This document shows positions 11,547 to 22,760 of a DNA stretch of 64,000 nt, piece by piece. The DNA lies in contig CM046443.1 of NCBI GenBank assembly GCA_025506515.1, positions 40,594,331 through 40,658,330 of the forward strand, read 5' to 3'. The notes beneath the pieces are model-generated. The model was not told the origin of the DNA. It saw only the letters and a program-made list of their open reading frames with translations, and searched no databases. Source of the DNA: Flaveria trinervia. Its lineage: Eukaryota > Streptophyta > Magnoliopsida > Asterales > Asteraceae. Made by a program: the position numbers and the translations under genes. Within the stretch, counting starts at the first letter, position 1; the number at the start of each line of letters is the position of its first letter.

Positions 11547-12444
11547 TGTTGGACCAAAAGAACCAATGAGCCAAGATCAGAAAACCTCTAGTCCCCATGG
11601 TATCACAACAACTGCTGAAAGACTCATCAGCAGTTTGACAAGTGCTGAAGACTTCAACACTGAAGATCAAGTGCTGAAGACTTCAACAGCTGAAGAACTA
11701 AAGTGCTGAAGTACAACAGCTAAAGAACACAAGTGCTGAAGCTGAAAGACCAAAGTACTGAAGTACAACAGCTGAAGAGTTTACAAGTGCTGAAGATCAA
11801 CAACTACGTACAAAGTCTGAAGACAAAGACTGAAGACATCAGCTGATGATATCTACTAAGTCATCAGCTGATGAAACATCTGAAGGTCAAAGTCTGAAGA
11901 TCAAGTACTGAAGCCTCAGTAGTTTGTTACAACTGCTGAAGAGTACTCCTTCAGTAGTTGTGATATCAGTAGTTTTATATTTCTGGTTTCGGTAGTTTTA
12001 TGTTTCAGTAGTTTTTTAAAACGACTGAAGAGCTTGTTCTTCAGTCGTTGTAGTTTCAGTAGTTTCTAATCAGTTTGTTATATTTTGTACTTAACACTCT
12101 GTTATGTTCTCAGTAGTGTGAACATTTCAGTAGTTTGTTAAGAGTTAGTTTTTTGTATTAGATCTGCCAGTTGTCACTTTCCGTGATAACAGCAGTGATT
12201 GTTGCACTCTATATAAGGAGTGACAACCTATTGTAATAAAGTGAATGTCGTGAATGAATGAATGATTTGATTAGAAACATTCCATATCTATAATATTCCT
12301 TGAATCAGAAATATATCTCTCGCTATAACCGTATGTGCTCTTAATGCATAAAGCATCGACTTCTTGCTACAATTTGTCTAATTCCTATTCTTATTCCGCT
12401 GCCTTGAACCTAATACATCAAACTTGTGATCGCTGATCCTGTCA
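11547..12444 (+). repeat. Element A 3' LTR
   Basis: The LTR is 898 bp, starts TGTTGGACC and ends CTGTCA. It matches the 5' LTR at 1-895 but has one fewer 30-bp GTGCTGAAG unit and several single-base indels. It has TATATAA at 12210-12216 and AATAAA at 12235-12240. The next bases (12445 on) are element B gag. The boundaries agree with the solo copy at 62981-63813, which has a perfect target duplication. Confidence 0.93.
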
Positions 12445-14205
12445 TCTTCTCATTCACAGAGCCAAGAAGTTCTACAAGAGGACTGGAAGGAAGTTTCCAA
12501 GCAATGTACCAGTGGAAAGTTGGCCTGCAAAGGCAAAGTCAAGTGTTACAACTGTAACTTAATGGGCCACTTTGCCCAGAGAGTAAGGCACCTAAAACAA
12601 GTGGTGGCCAAACACAGCCTAGACCAAACTACACTGACAAAGCTCTCCAGAATGAGAAGTCAAAGCAGTAGGCTGCTATTGCTGTTGAAGAAGGAGGCTT
12701 TGATCGGAGCTTTTAGGTGGAAGATGCTTCTCCTAACCAAGCATTGATGGTAGATCATGATGAAGCCAAGGTATTGGAACATCTCTATACTCCTGAATGC
12801 ATGCTAAAGTCAATAGATACAGCTCCTATAACTTGAGATGAGATCTGACCTTGAGTCCTTAACATTTTAAAATCTGATTTTAGAAAGTCGGAAAATGATT
12901 ATAAACTAAAGATAGAGGACCTTGAGAAAACCATTTCAGTTCCAAAACATGAACACACAGATTTTAGGACTCAAATCAAAGATCTCATAACCAAGCTGAC
13001 TGAGTGCCAGGCTGAGGTTTGATCAGCAAAGCCAGGGTAAAAAGAGTGTTCTTGAAGAAGAGACCTTCAAGAACATGATATCCTCATCCCTGCACAACAA
13101 AGTGTGCTATCAAATAGGCAGGGACTAGGATCAAATGAGATAGCTCCTCCACACACAATCTTGTCTGTAAGATCTCCTAGGTGTGGAACTTTTGAAGATG
13201 AGCTTCCTCTTATAGTCCTATGAGTGAAGATGATGAAGGAGAGATAATGAAGAATTTCTCTGAGAAGAGTGAAGAGGAGGATTCTAAGAAGGGCCACTAT
13301 CCTTCTGAGGATAAGAAGAAGAATGTGATAACCAAGTCCATGAGAAAGAACATGGTCAGAAAGAGCAAAAGAAAGGCAAGGAAGGATCAAGAGATTAAGG
13401 CTACTTTTGACTCTAAAGTGGTAGGGACTGAAGACATCAACCAAAACTCTTCTGCTAAGAGTTTTGGTTCTTGTGCAACTCATCTCAGTAACAAGAAGAA
13501 GACTGATCTGCTGTGTACCACTTCTGCACAGCCTAGACCATCAAACTCCAAGAACAATTCCCAGCCCAATGGAACATCTCAGCATCTGCAAAGATGAAGG
13601 TAGAGAAGGGATGTGATCAAAGAAAGTCTTGTTCCCAGCAAAAGACTCTTGTGAAGAAGAAAATGGTGTGTGTCATGTGTGAAAGTACCTCTCACATTCC
13701 TAAGGATTGTCCATACAATCCTAAAGGTATTGTCCACATGACCAAGAAAAAAACTTCAAAGAGTTCTAAAAAGATTCAAGCTTCAGAAGGAAAACCTGTT
13801 TCCTTCGGAAGCTCCAAGTCTTAGAAGAAGGGAAGTGGAAAATTACCCTCGGAAGAGAAGTTGATCTCGGATGAAAGGAGTTCTTCCGAAGCACTGAAGT
13901 CTGCTACAGTGTCTGCAAAATCTTCCGAAGGTTCAGTCATCAAAACTTCCTAAGTTCCAAAAGCTTCCAAAGTTTTGAAGGTCAAGTTCAAGACTCCAAA
14001 GGTGGTGTGGATGTCTAAGAAAGACCAAGTGACTGAGAATTCTCCATCAACAACAGCTCAAGATCCTCTTAGCACAACCATAGGATCTATTACTGTTGCC
14101 TTGCCTTCTGTTTCTGAACCCAAGACAAGCAAGGCTTGGTTTCCAAATATAATTAATCAACTTCTTTGTGCAGGGACAACTCAAGACAAACAAAAAATGT
14201 CTAGA
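12445..14205 (+). pseudogene. gag: Element B gag (C-terminal part) and linker, broken
   Basis: This begins mid-gag because of the element A insertion. The first zinc knuckle (CYNCNLMGHF at 12544 on) has lost its final Cys through a small deletion relative to element C. A coiled, Lys/Glu-rich region at 12840-13400 follows in several frames. The second zinc knuckle CVMCESTSHIPKDC lies at about 13669-13710 within the frame 13594-13824. A linker at 13780-13990 repeats TTCGGAAG/TTCCGAAG and encodes Ser-Glu repeats. Stops at 13824 and near 13950 break it. Confidence 0.78.
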
Positions 14206-15957
14206 TCATTGATAGTGGCTGTTCCAGGCACATGACAGGTAATAGGTCACTATTCGAGAACATTGAAAGAATCGATGGAGGACCAGTTGCCTTTGGAGGA
14301 GATGAAGGTGGTTATATTTCTGGAAGGGGCAAGGTCACAAATGGTAAGCTCAGCATTGATAAGGTAAATTTTGTCAAAGAGCTTTGGTACAATCTTCTGA
14401 GTGTATCCCATTTTGTGATCAGAGTCATAACATGCTCTTCACTGAGCATGAGTGCATTATTCTCAAGCCTGGTGTGGTCATTACTCATAAGCATATCCTG
14501 CTAAGAGCCCCCAGGAAAGGAACATGTACAAGATGGATTTGCAAGAAACTCTCCCTCTGGAGAAGTTTTATGCTTTATGTCTAAAGCTAATAGTGATGTG
14601 TCTTTCCTATGGCATAAAAGAATATGCCATGTAAACTTTAAGAACATGAACAAATTAATTAAAAATGATTTGGTAACTAGAAAGCGAAAGAAAGAGTTTA
14701 CAAGTGATGACCATTGTGTTGCATGCCTGAAAGGGAAGCAACATAAGGTATCTCACAAACCTAAGGAAAGGAACTCCATCACTACACCCCTACACATGTT
14801 ACATATGGATCTCTTTGGCCCCACCAGTGTAACGAGTCTAGGAGGACCTCTTACTGTTTAGTGATCACTGATGACTTTACAAGATTCACTTGGGTTTTCT
14901 TCCTTAGAACTAAGAATGAGACTCCTGAGATTCTAAAGAATTTCATCTTAAAGATTGAGAATCAATCTGATCACAAGGTCAAGATCATAAGATGTTATCA
15001 TGGAACTGAATTTAAGAACCAAATCCTTGATGCATTCTGTGATGAAAACGGTATTACAAGACAATAAATGCTCCCAGGACTCCTCAGCAGAATGGCGTTG
15101 CTGAGAGGAGAAACAAGACACTGATTGAAGCTACAAGAACCATGTTGCCTGACTCTAAGCTGCCCATCTCCTTCTAGGCTGAGGCAGTCAACACTTCTTA
15201 CTATGTGCAGAACAGAGTTTTAGTGGTCAAGACTCATGGCAGGACTCCTTATGAGCTTTGGCATAAGAGGAAACCTTTCATTGGTTTTCTCAGGTCATTT
15301 GGTTGTCTTTGCACCATCTTGAATACCAAAGATCAAATTGCCAAGTTTTTTGAGAAATCAGATGATGGACACTTTATTGGATACTCTTCTCAAGCTAAAG
15401 CTTATAGAGTATAAAATCTCAGAACTAGAATTATTGAGGAGTCAGCCAATGTGACTTTCAATGAACACATACCCTGTGTTGCTGGTTATAGTCCGGATTG
15501 GTTGTTTGATCTTGACTTAGTTACCAACTATTTTAACAAATCTTGTGAGAATGTTTTAGGATCTGTGAGAAGTTCAAATACTAGTGATCCTGATTCAAGA
15601 TTTAAGCTAAGAAGAACTTCAATTCATACATCTTCAGCTCCAGTTGGAACTACTTCTGCTAATGAGGTTTCTATCAACACTATAATGACAAACTCAGCTG
15701 ATACATCTGGGGTGCCTTCAAATTCCAGCTCAGAGGCTCCACAACCAGATAAGAACATCTCAATTGTGGAAGACAACAATGGTGGTGGTGACAGTGACCA
15801 AGAATTTCTTGATCCCACTAACCATACCATAATGAGAACATCAATAATGTCACATACTGCTTGGATCAAGTTTCTCTTGAAAAGTGTGCTGATGTGGTAG
15901 GAGAAACATCCATGCCAGATCTAAATTTCTATAATTTAGATCTTTCTCAGTAACTTG
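14206..15957 (+). pseudogene. pol: Element B pol: protease and integrase, second catalytic Asp lost
   Basis: The protease motif DSGCSRHMTGN starts at 14211, with the rest of the domain (GGDEGGYISGRGKV) at 14300-14340. The integrase zinc domain is at 14600-14740 (WHKRICHVN, HCVACLKGKQ), with HMDLFGP at about 14805. In the second active-site motif the codon at 14996-14998 is TAT, giving IRCYHGTE where element C has IRCDKGT, so the catalytic Asp is replaced by Tyr. QQNGVAERRN keeps the Glu near 15085-15110. Stops at 14859, 15065, 15175 and 15411 interrupt the frame. The long Ser/Thr-rich C-terminal linker runs to about 15950. Confidence 0.82.
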
Positions 15958-17612
15958 CTGTGATCCCTCAGCTTAGGATTCACAAGTCTCACCCCACTAC
16001 AAACATCATTGGAGATGTTGTCTCAGGGGTAAGAACAAGAGGACAAATCCATGAATCAAATATTTGTCTTCATTCTTGTTTCTTATCCCAGATAGAGCCA
16101 AAGAAAGTTGATAAGGCTCTAAAGGATGGAAGTTGGGTTAAAGCTATGCAACAAGAGCTGCTTCAATTCAAAAGGCAGAAAGCTTGGAACCTTTGTCCTC
16201 TTCCTTCTAGCAAGACTACCATTGGAACCAAATGGGTGTTTAGGAACAAAAAAGATGATAGAGGCATCATCATCAAGAACAAGCTAAACTAGTTGTTCAA
16301 GGATACACACAAGAAGAAGGGATTGATTACACTGATGTCTTTGCTCCAGTAGCAAGATTAGAAGCTGTTAGGATATTCCTGGCCTTTGCCGCATCCAAGA
16401 ACTTCAAGGTCTTTCAGCTTGATGTGAAGTGTGCCTTTTTGTATAGAGATTGATGAAGAGGTATATGTCAAACAGCCACCTGGTTTTTTAGACCCTGATC
16501 ATCCTGATTATGTTGTGAACTTGACAAAGCTCTCTATGGGCTGCATCAGGCACCCATGAAATGGTATGAGACATTGTCTGAGTATCTTTGTAAATGTGGA
16601 TACATGAGAGGTACTATAGATGGAACTCTCTTCATCAAAGACAGGGAAATGACATATTACTAGTTCAAGTGTATGTGGATAACATCATCTTTGGTTCAGC
16701 TAATCCAAAGCTCTGCAAAGACTTTGAGAAGCTGATAAAGACAGATTTGAAATGAGTGTCATGGGGGAACTCAATTCTTTCTAGGAATTCAAGTAAAGCA
16801 AGTTGAAGATGGTATCTTCATAAGTCAGTCAAAGTATGTTCAGGACATACTCAAGAGGTTCAACATGACTGATTGTAAGATTGCTAAGACACCCATAGCT
16901 AGAAACCACTCCCTTGGACCTGATCTTGAGGGGGAGTGTGTAGATGTGCACTTATATAGGGCTATGATTGGGTCTCTTATGTATCTTACTACTAGCAGGC
17001 CTGATATTATGTTTGCTACATGCATCTATGCAAGATATCAAGCCAACCCTAAGATGTCTCACCTCATCACTATCAAAAGGATTCTAAGATACCTCAAGGG
17101 TGCTTCAATACTTGGTTTATGGTACCCTAAGAATCCTGACTTTAATCTGTATGCTTATACATATAGTGATTATGGTGGTTGCAACATGACTGCAAAGTCT
17201 ACATCTGGGGGATGTCAGTTCCTTGGTGGAAGGGTTGTCTCATGGCAATGCAAGAAAAAATCCTGTGTCTCTGCATCAACTGCTGAAGTTGAATACAGTG
17301 CTGCTGCAAGCTACTGTGCTTAAGTGCTTTGGATTCATAATCAAATGCTGGACTATGGGTTAAACTTCAGGGAGACTCCCATTCACATAGACAACAATAG
17401 TGCTATCTCAATCACAGAGAACCCTGTGCAGCACTTAAGGACAAAGCATATCAATATCAGCTATCAATTAGTAAGAGATAACTATGAAAATGGATTAATT
17501 AAACTAGTCAAAGTTCACTGATGAACAATATGCTGATCTGTTTACAAAGGCTTTTGATGAACAGAGATTTAAATATCTAATATCAGGTATTGGGATGATA
17601 AATTCTGAGTAG
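15958..17612 (+). pseudogene. pol: Element B pol: reverse transcriptase and RNase H, broken
   Basis: RT begins near 15960 (NIIGDVVSGVRTRGQ) with GTKWVFRNKKDDRGI near 16215-16265. Frameshifts at about 16290, 16450, 16510 and 16740 follow. The catalytic box near 16670-16690 reads YVDN (gtggataac) rather than YVDD. RNase H spans about 16865-17612: SLMYLTTSRPDIMF, LKGASILGLWYP, DYGGCNMTAKSTSGG, STAEVEY, LRTKHINISY. The stop at 17612 follows GMINSE. Element C has the same order, with a 65-bp deletion that B lacks. Confidence 0.83.
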
Positions 17613-18199
17613 GTTTTTCTTAAAACTAATTCTTATTATTTCTTAAAATTTGTGTGTCCTAACTTTCTAGCTCATCACTTTCATAAGCTCATGTTTTCTT
17701 TGGATGAAAATTTCTTTTTGAAAACTTTCCTTAGAATTTTGGAAAATTCTGATACTTCGGAAGTTATGCTTTTAACTTCGGAAGTAAATCATACCTTAAA
17801 AATAAATAACTGTCTAAGAAATTTACCTTCAGAAGAGTTCTTTGATCTATCTTCCAAAGCTTAAATACTTGTCTCAGACACTTACCTATTTTCCAGCACC
17901 ATTTACTTCTGAAGCAAAATTAACTCTCGGAAGCTTTGTAATCTATATACAAAGCAATCAAGTTTTAATTTCTCTTCCAAAGCAAAATTTTCAAAACTCT
18001 CAGGAAAATCTTTCGAAGTCATTTTAGCTTCGGAAGCCTTTTTAATTAAAACTTCTAAAGATAATTAACTTTTGGAAGCTTTTTGACTTCCAAGAAAACT
18101 ACTTTTTGAGCAAAAGTAAACTACTTTTCAGAGGTGGGACCGACATCCGGGTTTCAAAGTTTATCCTCTTTCATTAAACTTTATCTGAAATCCCTCTCA
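17613..18199 (+). repeat. Element B post-pol spacer with TTCCGAAG dyad cluster
   Basis: This is a non-coding, A/T-rich spacer. Between about 17755 and 18070 it carries roughly a dozen exact or one-off copies of the palindrome-like CTTCGGAAG/CTTCCGAAG. The same motif recurs in the element B LTR (22090-22205). Element C has the same spacer at 45072-45664. The cluster lies 130-440 bases upstream of a TATA box. Confidence 0.72.
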
Positions 18200-18207
18200 T
18201 ATATAAA
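18200..18207 (+). promoter_or_regulatory. Candidate internal promoter of element B extra ORF (TATATAAA)
   Basis: The TATA box lies 111 bases before the ATG at 18318, followed by a C/T-rich leader with repeated CTTTCTTCC. It is conserved in element C at 45665-45670. Function is inferred. Confidence 0.58.
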
Positions 18208-18317
18208 CCCAATGGTTTCCCCCTCTTTCTATCATCTATTCTTCCTCCAAACCTAAAAACCCAAATTCTCTCTGAGTTTTCTTTCTTCCTTCTTTCTTCA
18301 TCTTAAGCTACCTCACA

Positions 18318-21300
18318 ATGGCCAACCCTGCGAAGAGGTCATTATGGACGGGGAGAAGGGACTGTCTGCCACAGTGCAGGGGAGAACAATCTTCATCACT
18401 CCGGCAATCCTCAATAGGCATCTTCAGCTGGATGATGAAGAAGGTGAGGTGTTCTTCCTAAAGGAAGCTGTTAGTCTTTCTTTTGAGCAGATGGGATATG
18501 AGGGAGATTTCTCTGTAAAGACCTTTAGGAAAGGGAAGGTCTCATCCCAGTGGAGATTCCTGCTCCATGTGGTCATTCACAGCTTATCAAACAAGCATGG
18601 TGGATGGGACCAGATTCCTAAGGATCTCTCCTTCATAATCCATGGAATGGTTCAAGGGGTCAAGTTCATATATTCTCAGTTTGTTTATACCAATTTACTT
18701 GCTAATTTAGACTCCTTAGAATATTACATATTTCCTAGATATGTCCAGTACATTCTTAACTGTGAACTGGGCTCACAATTGAGAGAAACAGGTAACATGC
18801 TTAAATTGGGACAGATGAAGCCTGACATCTTTAAAATACTGAGAAAGCCCACTATTGGTTTCTCTAGGGTAGAAACAGCCCTAGTCCCAATAATGTTAGA
18901 GCTCATTGCTCAAGGTGACAACCTAGCAGCACAAGCTAGTGTTGAGCCCACACCTGCTACCTCCTAACCACCCACACAGCCTAAAGTCACTCTCACTTAC
19001 TAAAGAAAGTCCAAACGAACCCCTGCTCAGACTATTCAGTTTGTGGAGGCCCCCATATACTCACCCATAGAGGAAGAAGTAGACACTGGAGCTCCCACTT
19101 CTCCTGAGGAGTAGACCACTCCCATCTCTCCAAGAATCAGTGCTGAGGTTCCTCATGCTAAGCCTGATGAGCTCATTAGCCAACTGCCTTAAGCCATCAC
19201 TCTGAGTCTCAACACTCAAGTGATCAACCTTCAACCAGCCTATAGATCTCAAGCAACAAATTCCCAACCTTGATTTCTATACTGATGAAGATCTAGGTTT
19301 TAATGAGTATAATGAGTCTCTCTTCTTTACCCCTACTCAAATAGAGATGAATGCTTCTAAGTCTCCTATATCTATCCCACATCAGTCACCTATAACTGAG
19401 GTGGACACTTCTGAACCAGTTTAGGATGTCCATATGGAAGAGGCTCTCACTTCTGAAAATGATTACATCATTAAGACCTCAACCATGGCAACTCAGTCCA
19501 CTGACATCTCAACCGAGATTGCCAGTGAGCAGAGGAAAACCAGCAGCCAAGAACCTGAAGCTGGTGGTGAGAGAGAGGACTTTGGTCTAATCATCTCATC
19601 CCCCATGATTATCTGATGAAGATGAGGGAAATCTAAGACTAAAGGTGCACCAACTGACTAAAACATGCACCTATGTAGTCTCAAAGGTTAGTCACCTTGA
19701 ATCTCAGGTGACTACCTTACACAACAGGATCAATGATTCGCAACTTGAGATTTCATATCTTAAGGAAAAACTAGCTGGGAGACCCTTAAGAAGAGCTCAA
19801 CCAGGAACACAAGAACCTGTGGATGTGATTGACCTATCTTCCAGCTCACCTATGCAAGTGGGTGATGCTACCAAAAAGGGGGAGAAAGTCATTACAACCA
19901 CAGAACCTGGGAGTTCTTCAAAGAGAGTGGACATTGAGGACTCACCATCCTCACTTGTAATTGTGCATTCTCAGCAACCTCCTCAAATTCACATTGATGT
20001 GGACTACACAGACTCCTTCATACAGAGTTTGTTTGAGGATGGGATATCAAGGGCTATGTCATCTTCACTATCTTCCAATCACATCATTGGGTGGAGGTAT
20101 GACAACATCAGGAAAGCCCTAATCATCATAAGAGTTCAAGGACAGCAAGAAGTCTTCAATTTTAGAGCCTCAACTACTATGAAGGTCTGGATTTAGTCAA
20201 CATGCCATTTGTCAACCCAAGCAAATCAAGACAAGCTGATAGATTGGCTCAAAGAATCCAAGACAGGATCACTGTAGAGTTCAGCTTAAGAAGGAGACTT
20301 AGGCAATCAGGCAATGCCATCGGTCAACTAGATGTTGAGGCAGACCCTAAGATTAGTTTCATAGGTGAAACCTTGACTAAAGGCCTAGTGGTAGAACCTG
20401 AGACCCCTGTCTCATCATCATCAACTGCTGCAGAGATCCACACTCCTATTGAGACATCTGCTGGTGAAGGTGCTTCTCGACCTCTTTCTTGCCAGAGCTT
20501 AGAAGATGCATCAAGCAATAAAAGCCAAAGCTCTCTCCACCCTGAGTCACAAAAGTCTGTGAGTGATAAAGGGAAAAGAAAGATGACATCTGAGGAGATT
20601 GGGGAGGAGGAGAGAGAGAGGAAAAGGAGGCTGAGGGGAGAAAGTTCCTCTACTAAGTCTTCAAGACTCATGGAGTCTGCTATTAGGGCTGCCCCCAGAC
20701 CAGACACTAAAAATGATGAGTTAAGGGCAGTCAGGATAAATTATCCGCAGACAAGGAACTATGACATAGACAGTGTCATCTCTCTCCCCTTAGATGAGTT
20801 GAATGAACTGGTTGACCTGGAAAGGTCAAAGGAGAAGAAGGAGGCAGAAGATATAGAGCTTCTAGTACAAGTCAAAGAAGAGAGAAGAAGAAAAGACTGT
20901 ACAAGGATATGCCTACCCTCTCCCTAGTTCAGGAAAGTCCTGCACAAGAAGATGTGGTTCAACAAGAACCTCAGGTAGACATAGAAGAAGGGAGGATCAA
21001 GATGATCAAGTACCTGAGTGCCACAGGCTTCTATCAGGCAGATGCACTCCTCCCTTGTCCTATGACTATGTTGAGCTTGAGTACTTAAAACAACTTGAAC
21101 TTGAGATAATTAAGGACAGAAAGACAACTAAGAAGAAGCTAAGGGAAGAAGCTGCAAAATCAAGAGCTATCATCCAAAAGAGCATGAAGAAGTTTGCTGA
21201 TAGGCAGAGGATGATGAGCTTCTTGAAGCTATATGGATTCTCCGGAAGGAGACTTGGCCCCATGTCTCTATCCACTATGGATGTGCATATTAGGGTGATC

Positions 21301-21930
21301 AAGCAGAAGATCAAAAGTGGAGAGCTCATTGACTTACACTCCACTGCAAGTCAAGCCCCACCTGAAGTGGAGGTTAAGGTTGAATAACCAGATATAACAT
21401 AGCCTGGACCTCCTACTGAAACTCAGCAAGCTTCATCTTCTGATCCACAGCAGGGTCAACCTCCCTCTCCTTCTGAGCCTGAGAGAGAGGAAGTCCCAAC
21501 TGAGAAAGACAGTGAAGATCAATCTGGTACTGCAGGCCAGTCTTCTCAGTTAAAACCTGTAAAGAGAAAGAAGAGGATGGCTTCTAAACCAAAACCGAAG
21601 AAGAAGAAGATTGCACCCTCTTCTAAACCTTAAGATGAGTCAGAACATCTTGAGAGTTTGCAGCTAGAGGATGCTACATCAACTTCAATACAAACAGCTC
21701 CTCTATCATCAGGAAGACCCATCTTGTCTTGGACATACTTCACAAATCCAGAAAGATGGCATGTCATTAGAGATCAAGGCACTGAAGATATCTACACATG
21801 GCAAGATATGTTTCAGTTGCCTCTACATGACCTCTTTGATATAAGAAGACATTTTGACAGTCTAAAGGATCCTGATCATCTTATGAAGAAAGGATTGGTG
21901 ATCATCCTGATAAGGACTGCTGATATCTAA
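18318..21930 (+). pseudogene. Element B extra ORF (aORF), N-terminal deletion and stops
   Basis: The original start is the ATG at 18318. About 190 bases present in element C are missing just after it, so the start is out of frame; the remaining frame opens at 18344. The N-terminal domain (RTIFITPAILNRHLQLDD, FEQMGYEGDFSV, SQWRFLLHVVIHSLSNK, YYIFPRYVQYILN) resembles the plant retrotransposon-associated ORF family. A Pro/Ser/Thr-rich region with stops follows (18965-19435), then a coiled coil at 19645-19790, an acidic/basic region (20560-20890), a Lys/Glu helix with YGFSGRRLGPMSLS (21055-21290), and a C-terminal domain (LSWTYFTNPERWHVI) ending at 21930, 33 bases before the PPT. No membrane segment is seen. 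The protein's role is unknown. Confidence 0.7.
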
Positions 21931-21962
21931 AGTCTACTAAGTGTTTTGGTAGCATCAGCCTA

Positions 21963-21971
21963 GGGGGAGTT
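21963..21971 (+). other. Element B polypurine tract
   Basis: GGGGGAGTT directly before the LTR start TGTAGAGATT. Element C has the same tract and boundary at 49641-49650. Confidence 0.82.
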
Positions 21972-22760
21972 TGTAGAGATTAATGAAGAGGCTGATGCAA
22001 CCTAAACATCCAAAGTCTGTCCTGCATGCTGCACAAGTGCATTGAAGAAGAATGCTTAGGAAGTTGCACACATGCAATTGAAAATACTCTAAGTGTGAAT
22101 CTTCCAAAGCCAAGACCAATATCTTCAGAAGCCAGATATGAAGTCTTCCGAAGCCTCAGAGACAAAGTCTTCCGAAGCTTCAACTCATGAAGATGGATTT
22201 CTTCCGAATACTTTTAACACATGCTTTATCTGATGTACTTTTCCATAAAGCTGGACACCTTTCCGCTGCACCTCTGTAAGGTCACCAACTTACATGAGTT
22301 GGTGAAAAGGTCCATGCTTTTGGTAACTGTACATTGAGGTCTTGAGTTTGTAACTTTCTACTTCATGTACTTTATCCTTTTTGTAATAGATAAGGATGTG
22401 AGCTATGGCATGTCATAGTCACTAGTCAAAAGGCAATCTGCCTTTTGACTTTACAATTGATTTTGTTTTGTTTCTAGTCAATTGTATCTAGCTGGCTTTC
22501 AAAGTATAGCTGGCTGTAGGATGTAGTATAAGTATCTCATGTTCTTGTATCTTTCCATTATGCTTTGTAACACTTGTAATAGAACATAGAGAAAGCAATA
22601 TAGTGTATTCTTGAAAACTAAACACTTGTGTTCTGTCTCTTACATTACTTGTGTTCTTAGTATCTATTATTGTTAATCTAGTCTTACTGTTTGATTAACT
22701 TGTAGTTAATCTCCTCTTTGTGTTGTTGTGTTGTAACTGACCCCCTTCACTGGTCCTGCA
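21972..22760 (+). repeat. Element B 3' LTR
   Basis: The LTR is 789 bp, begins TGTAGAGATT, ends CCTGCA, and matches both LTRs of element C. TTCCGAAG copies cluster at 22090-22205 in U3. The best TATA-like sequence is TATAA at 22527-22531 (weak). The right edge is fixed because minus-strand RNase H of element D starts at the next base. Confidence 0.9.

Larger units (their letters stand above)
1..12444 (+). mobile_element. Element A: Ty1/copia (SIRE-like) LTR retrotransposon with extra 3' ORF, nested in element B
   Basis: The order is 5' LTR, PBS, gag, protease, integrase, RT, RNase H, repeat-rich spacer with TATA box, extra ORF, polypurine tract, 3' LTR. The 5' LTR lacks about 43 bases, which lie before the window. 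The LTR pair is near-identical by eye apart from small indels, so this is the youngest insertion of the nest. Sequence directly after the 3' LTR (TCTTCTCATTCACAGAGCC) resumes in the middle of a gag that matches element C at 39948 onward, so A inserted into the gag of element B. The reading frames are interrupted, so this copy is probably not autonomous. SIRE/Maximus lineage is inferred from gag and RT text and from the large post-pol ORF. Confidence 0.9.
12445..22760 (+). mobile_element. Element B: SIRE-like copia element, 3' part, split by A and inserted in D
   Basis: B resumes at 12445 inside gag and runs through pol, spacer, aORF, PPT and 3' LTR. It is collinear with element C (39948-50449) throughout. 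Its 5' LTR and gag start must lie left of the window, beyond element A. Directly after its 3' LTR (22761) the sequence becomes minus-strand RNase H of element D, so B is inserted in D. AACCC at 22761-22765 is the expected right copy of the target duplication; the left copy is out of view. Confidence 0.9.

Noticed and set aside
16930..16940. GAGGGGGAGT inside RT-RNase H (also near 44452) as a further polypurine tract
   Set aside because: It encodes a conserved protein segment, so conservation can be explained by coding; no independent support.
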